A stretch of 64,000 bases of DNA from Rubripirellula reticaptiva (lineage in GTDB: Bacteria; Planctomycetota; Planctomycetia; Pirellulales; Pirellulaceae): assembly GCF_007860175.1 (NCBI RefSeq), contig NZ_SJPX01000006.1, positions 436,074 through 500,073 of the forward strand, written 5' to 3'. Shown here piece by piece: positions 62,101 through 64,000 of the stretch. The stretch's first letter is position 1. Each line of letters opens with the position of its first letter. A program made the position numbers and the translations under genes. A model generated the notes under the pieces. The model was not told where the DNA came from, searched no databases, and was given only the letters and a program-made list of their open reading frames with translations.

Positions 62101-64000
62101 TCGGCGCGAAAAAAGACCGAGTTGGAACTGGCCGACGCGAGAACTCGCCTTGAAATTTCTTTGCAGGTCAGCGATGTGGCACCCTGGGTTTGGGACGCTC
62201 AAACAAGTGGCCCAGCTCCTCATCCGACGCTCAATCGGCTGTATGGATTTGAAGAAAATGCTCATCCAGCGTTGGACGATTTCCTTGGCCGAATCGACGA
62301 TTCGGCCCGCGAAAGAGTATCGGCGGCAATCGCACGCTCGATGCAAACCGGCGAAGTCTACGACGAAGAGTACCCGGTCCGTTGGCCTAGCGGAGAACAA
62401 CGCCACGTTCGCGCTCGAGGTCGAGTCCGCACGAATCATCAAGGCGAGGTCGAGGATTTTTTTGGTGTTGCGCTCGATATCACCGAGCGAAAGGTTCGTG
62501 AACTTGACATTGCCGAACGAGAAGCCCACTTACGCCGCGTGATTGATAACCAGCTCGGATTCGTCGGTGTCCTGGACTTGGATGGAACGCTTCTGGAAGC
62601 CAATGCGACCGCGCTGCTTGCAGCGGGCCTTAACCGAGACGAAGTGATCGGAAAAAAATTCTGGGACTGTTATTGGTGGAACTACGACGAGGACGTCACA
62701 AAACGACTGCACGACTCCTGCCAGCTAGCTTTGGCTGGTGAAGACGTTCGCTACGATGCAGTCATTCGTGTCGCGGGCGATGCCAGAACGGCGATTGATT
62801 TCATGATTCGTCCGGTACGCGATGCGGAAGGCAGGATCACGCATTTGATCCCTTCAGGTGTCGATATCAGCGAACGCAAGCAGACCGAGATTGCTCTGCA
62901 AGAAAGCGAGCAAGTGTTACGCGTAGGCATGTCGGTTGCCGAGTTTGCGTTGGCCCGAATTGAATATCAAAGTGGAACCATTCATCTAAGTCCTGAGGCA
63001 GCCCTGCTGTACGGCATCGGCAAAGAGGCAGTCACCGTCACACGCCAAGAACTTCATGACACGTTCCACGAGGACGACAAGCCAATGGTCAACAATGCAA
63101 TCAGTGCTTGTATTGCCAATCAAAATGACGGCCTGATGTCCTGCGAACACCGTGTCGTCTTAGCGGACGGAATCATTCGTTGGCTGGACGTCCGCAAACA
63201 GGTCTATATGGACAACACGACCGAGCCACCGACTCCAACCCATGGGATTCTTGCTGCGCAAGACATTACTGCCTCCAAATGGCTCGAGCAATCACTCAAT
63301 GAGTCACGCGAAGCGGCTGAAGCGGCGAACGAATCGAAGAGTGAGTTTCTGGCAAACATGTCTCATGAAATTCGCACGCCGATGACAGCGATCCTAGGAT
63401 ACGCAGATCTTGTTTCCGATCTTGTCGACAACCCGGAAGCTCTCGAGCACTTGCGAACCATTCGCCGCAATGGCGACTTCCTGTTGGATATCATCAATGA
63501 CATTCTCGACTTGTCAAAGATCGAAGCGGGCAAGTTGGACATCAGCGAGGAACGTTTTTCACCACAACGTCTGGTCGAAGACGTGCGAAGTATCATGGAG
63601 GTCCGTGCAACCGAAGAAAATTTGCGTTTGGATGTGGAGTATCACGGAAAAATTCCGTCAGTGATTCAGAGTGATGCCAAACGCTTGAAGCAGGTTCTGA
63701 TCAATTTAGTCGGCAACGCGATTAAGTTCACCAAAGAAGGTGGCGTCAAGGTGGTCGTTCAGTGCGAACCGCAGCAGTGTCAAATACGATTCTCGATCGT
63801 CGATACGGGAATCGGAATGAGTGAAGAGCAGCAAAAAAACCTGTTTCAGCCGTTCTCTCAGGGCGATGGCAATGTGAATCGAGAATTTGGCGGAACCGGG
63901 TTGGGGCTAGCGATCAGTAAACGATTGACCGAATTGCTTAGCGGTGAGATTAGCCTGGAAAGCAATCTTGGCGAGGGCAGCACGTTCGTCGTTACAATTG
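59173..64000 (+). CDS. Second CheB-CheR-PAS-histidine kinase fusion (3' end outside window)
   Basis: At least 1609 residues, open to the right edge. Order: CheB domain (VAVGASSGGIKAF with Ser, FVHHLDSRT with His, SGTGSDGTLG with Asp), CheR (GVTAFFRDPISFRRL, WVSGCATGEEAYTIA), a coiled coil of TANEELKSSNEEL repeats (about 695-730), at least four PAS domains, HisKA (phospho-His in NMSHEIRTPMTAILGY), and HATPase_c (NLVGNAIKFTKEGG, GGTGLGLAISKRL, SNLGEGSTF). The CheR part has an insert of about 30 residues (ALAAGGPSTADAGSSVNG). A receiver may follow outside the window, as in the minus-strand copy. Cytoplasmic, no transmembrane segment seen. Start: ATG 59173 with AGAGGTACACCA upstream. Confidence 0.93.
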   Translation, partial: MNHSPLIVAVGASSGGIKAFSEFVKAIEDAPGLAIVFVHHLDSRTQSVLSETLADLTSMAVVEVVGRMQVEANTIYVCPSSKLLSLHTGSLVSQDAPSKQHQTTSIDYFFHSIAENQTDRGLGVVLSGTGSDGTLGLKAISDSGGITFAQDSDSAKYDSMPRNAATTGVADHVLPPAEIAAELLKYAVYLNAATMQQQGKPILEHVEQAISEIADRLLKVSGHNFQHYKLSTLGRRIQRRMQVLRITRIADYLKLLDSEDDEPQNLFRELLIGVTAFFRDPISFRRLAEEVLPRLFQNRRPNDPVHIWVSGCATGEEAYTIAILCQEFLDTCEPTALAAGGPSTADAGSSVNGTRAKPTFQIFATDIDEHALSIARRGIYPIGISENVSEERLEKFFVMKSKRYHVKKEIRERVLFSTHNLISDPPFSRLDLIACRNLLIYLGPHLQKKLVPLFHYSLRPNGYLFLGPSESISSHGELFRAVDATHCISQRKGTAIPRSKPLSLHTPAGRLIQTPGSSPIDNDMTDVVQVMQRIILDEFAPKSAVVDDDGKVICLSGETDRYLSTGEGAYENSIVKMARRGLRIGLRAALLEAKTKRRRVTHENVSVETEDGRQRVMLTVQPMMRLGEDTGLFIVVFHDVGLPLDLSVNPPGVEDESPADGTNIRQAGLMLEQLERELATTRDDLDNTIQAMETANEELKSSNEELLLMNEELQSANEELEKSKEEIRSGSDAIARANNDLENLLRSTGIATIFLDDDQTIRSYTPTASEIYGLIPTDVGRPLTQIVPNMDEIPEMPQGKSLSGDEPVEDTIIADNGRAYIRRVLPYQTHLGGHEGIVVTFTDITELQQSREQLAQRESRLSSILNSTAEGIYGIDLDGNCTFANPACVQFLGYDSPDELIGRQMHDLIHHTHADGSRYPHTECPIYKACLKSERVHVDDEVFWRADGSCFDAEYWSSPKMRNEEVLGCVITFLDISARKKTELELADARTRLEISLQVSDVAPWVWDAQTSGPAPHPTLNRLYGFEENAHPALDDFLGRIDDSARERVSAAIARSMQTGEVYDEEYPVRWPSGEQRHVRARGRVRTNHQGEVEDFFGVALDITERKVRELDIAEREAHLRRVIDNQLGFVGVLDLDGTLLEANATALLAAGLNRDEVIGKKFWDCYWWNYDEDVTKRLHDSCQLALAGEDVRYDAVIRVAGDARTAIDFMIRPVRDAEGRITHLIPSGVDISERKQTEIALQESEQVLRVGMSVAEFALARIEYQSGTIHLSPEAALLYGIGKEAVTVTRQELHDTFHEDDKPMVNNAISACIANQNDGLMSCEHRVVLADGIIRWLDVRKQVYMDNTTEPPTPTHGILAAQDITASKWLEQSLNESREAAEAANESKSEFLANMSHEIRTPMTAILGYADLVSDLVDNPEALEHLRTIRRNGDFLLDIINDILDLSKIEAGKLDISEERFSPQRLVEDVRSIMEVRATEENLRLDVEYHGKIPSVIQSDAKRLKQVLINLVGNAIKFTKEGGVKVVVQCEPQQCQIRFSIVDTGIGMSEEQQKNLFQPFSQGDGNVNREFGGTGLGLAISKRLTELLSGEISLESNLGEGSTFVVTI

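Noticed and set aside
1-64000. CRISPR arrays, tRNA or rRNA genes and prophage.
   Set aside because: No regularly spaced direct repeats of CRISPR type, no cloverleaf or rRNA-like segment, and no phage structural or integrase genes were recognised by eye.

Overview
The window looks like chromosomal DNA of a planctomycete, most likely a Pirellulaceae/Rhodopirellula-type bacterium. The evidence is a giant beta-repeat protein with an N-terminal LEPR-XLL-like motif, a Rhodopirellula/Verrucomicrobium-type ECF sigma factor with a FecR-like partner and a sulfatase, long spacers between genes, and about 50-55% GC. No tRNA, rRNA or CRISPR array was recognised.

Layout. 1-6469 (minus) is the N-terminal 2156 codons of a giant repetitive surface-type protein running off the left edge. 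7372-9598 is a decayed ECF sigma / FecR / sulfatase module: a nonsense codon, a frameshift, and truncation by an ISAs1-family element (about 9575-10881). 10967-20470 holds stress genes: SDR-DUF2867, a four- or five-gene operon (DUF2945, SDR, Dps, small proteins), a zinc-ribbon protein, an endonuclease/exonuclease/phosphatase-family protein, a 24-residue membrane peptide and a large catalase. 20625-24809 is a three-gene PLP/FAD/PLP operon of SbnA and Y4yA type. 25244-27061 is a glycogen-branching-type GH13 enzyme, followed by a wrecked IS3-family element (27241-28251). 28325-39079 carries a Na+/H+ antiporter, a transglutaminase plus Anbu-type proteasome homologue, an odd membrane protein with a zincin-like motif lacking its Glu, DUF4235, a flavin-binding stress protein, DUF4112, a methyltransferase, a photolyase and a zinc alcohol dehydrogenase. 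Two giant CheB-CheR-PAS-histidine kinase fusions (39205-44436 minus; 59173 to beyond 64000 plus) flank a complete ligase-associated DNA damage response island (45846-54474: PdeM, DEXH helicase, ATP-dependent ligase, exonuclease, UdgX, radical SAM). 54552-59079 carries Hpt, a DUF883-like protein, fasciclin, cupin, CsbD and a small HTH protein.

How it fits together. The most notable signal is a set of sigma-54 (RpoN) type -24/-12 promoter sequences (GG, 10 nt, GC within TGGCACG-N4-TTGCW) placed 45-75 bases before the start codons of the stress and metabolite genes: DUF2945 operon, zinc ribbon, membrane peptide/katE, a 70-residue orphan, glgB, the SbnA/Y4yA operon, DUF4235, the flavin stress protein and csbD, with weaker cases at Anbu, cupin and DUF883/Hpt. 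They suggest one RpoN-controlled general stress regulon clustered over about 45 kb. A second signal is a family of short palindromic repeats (arms like GGCGTAGGCTTCCAGCCTG) in many spacers, including most junctions of the DNA-repair island and just upstream of both CheB/CheR fusions.

Limits: functions are from sequence motifs recognised by eye. No database search was run, and expression was not measured.
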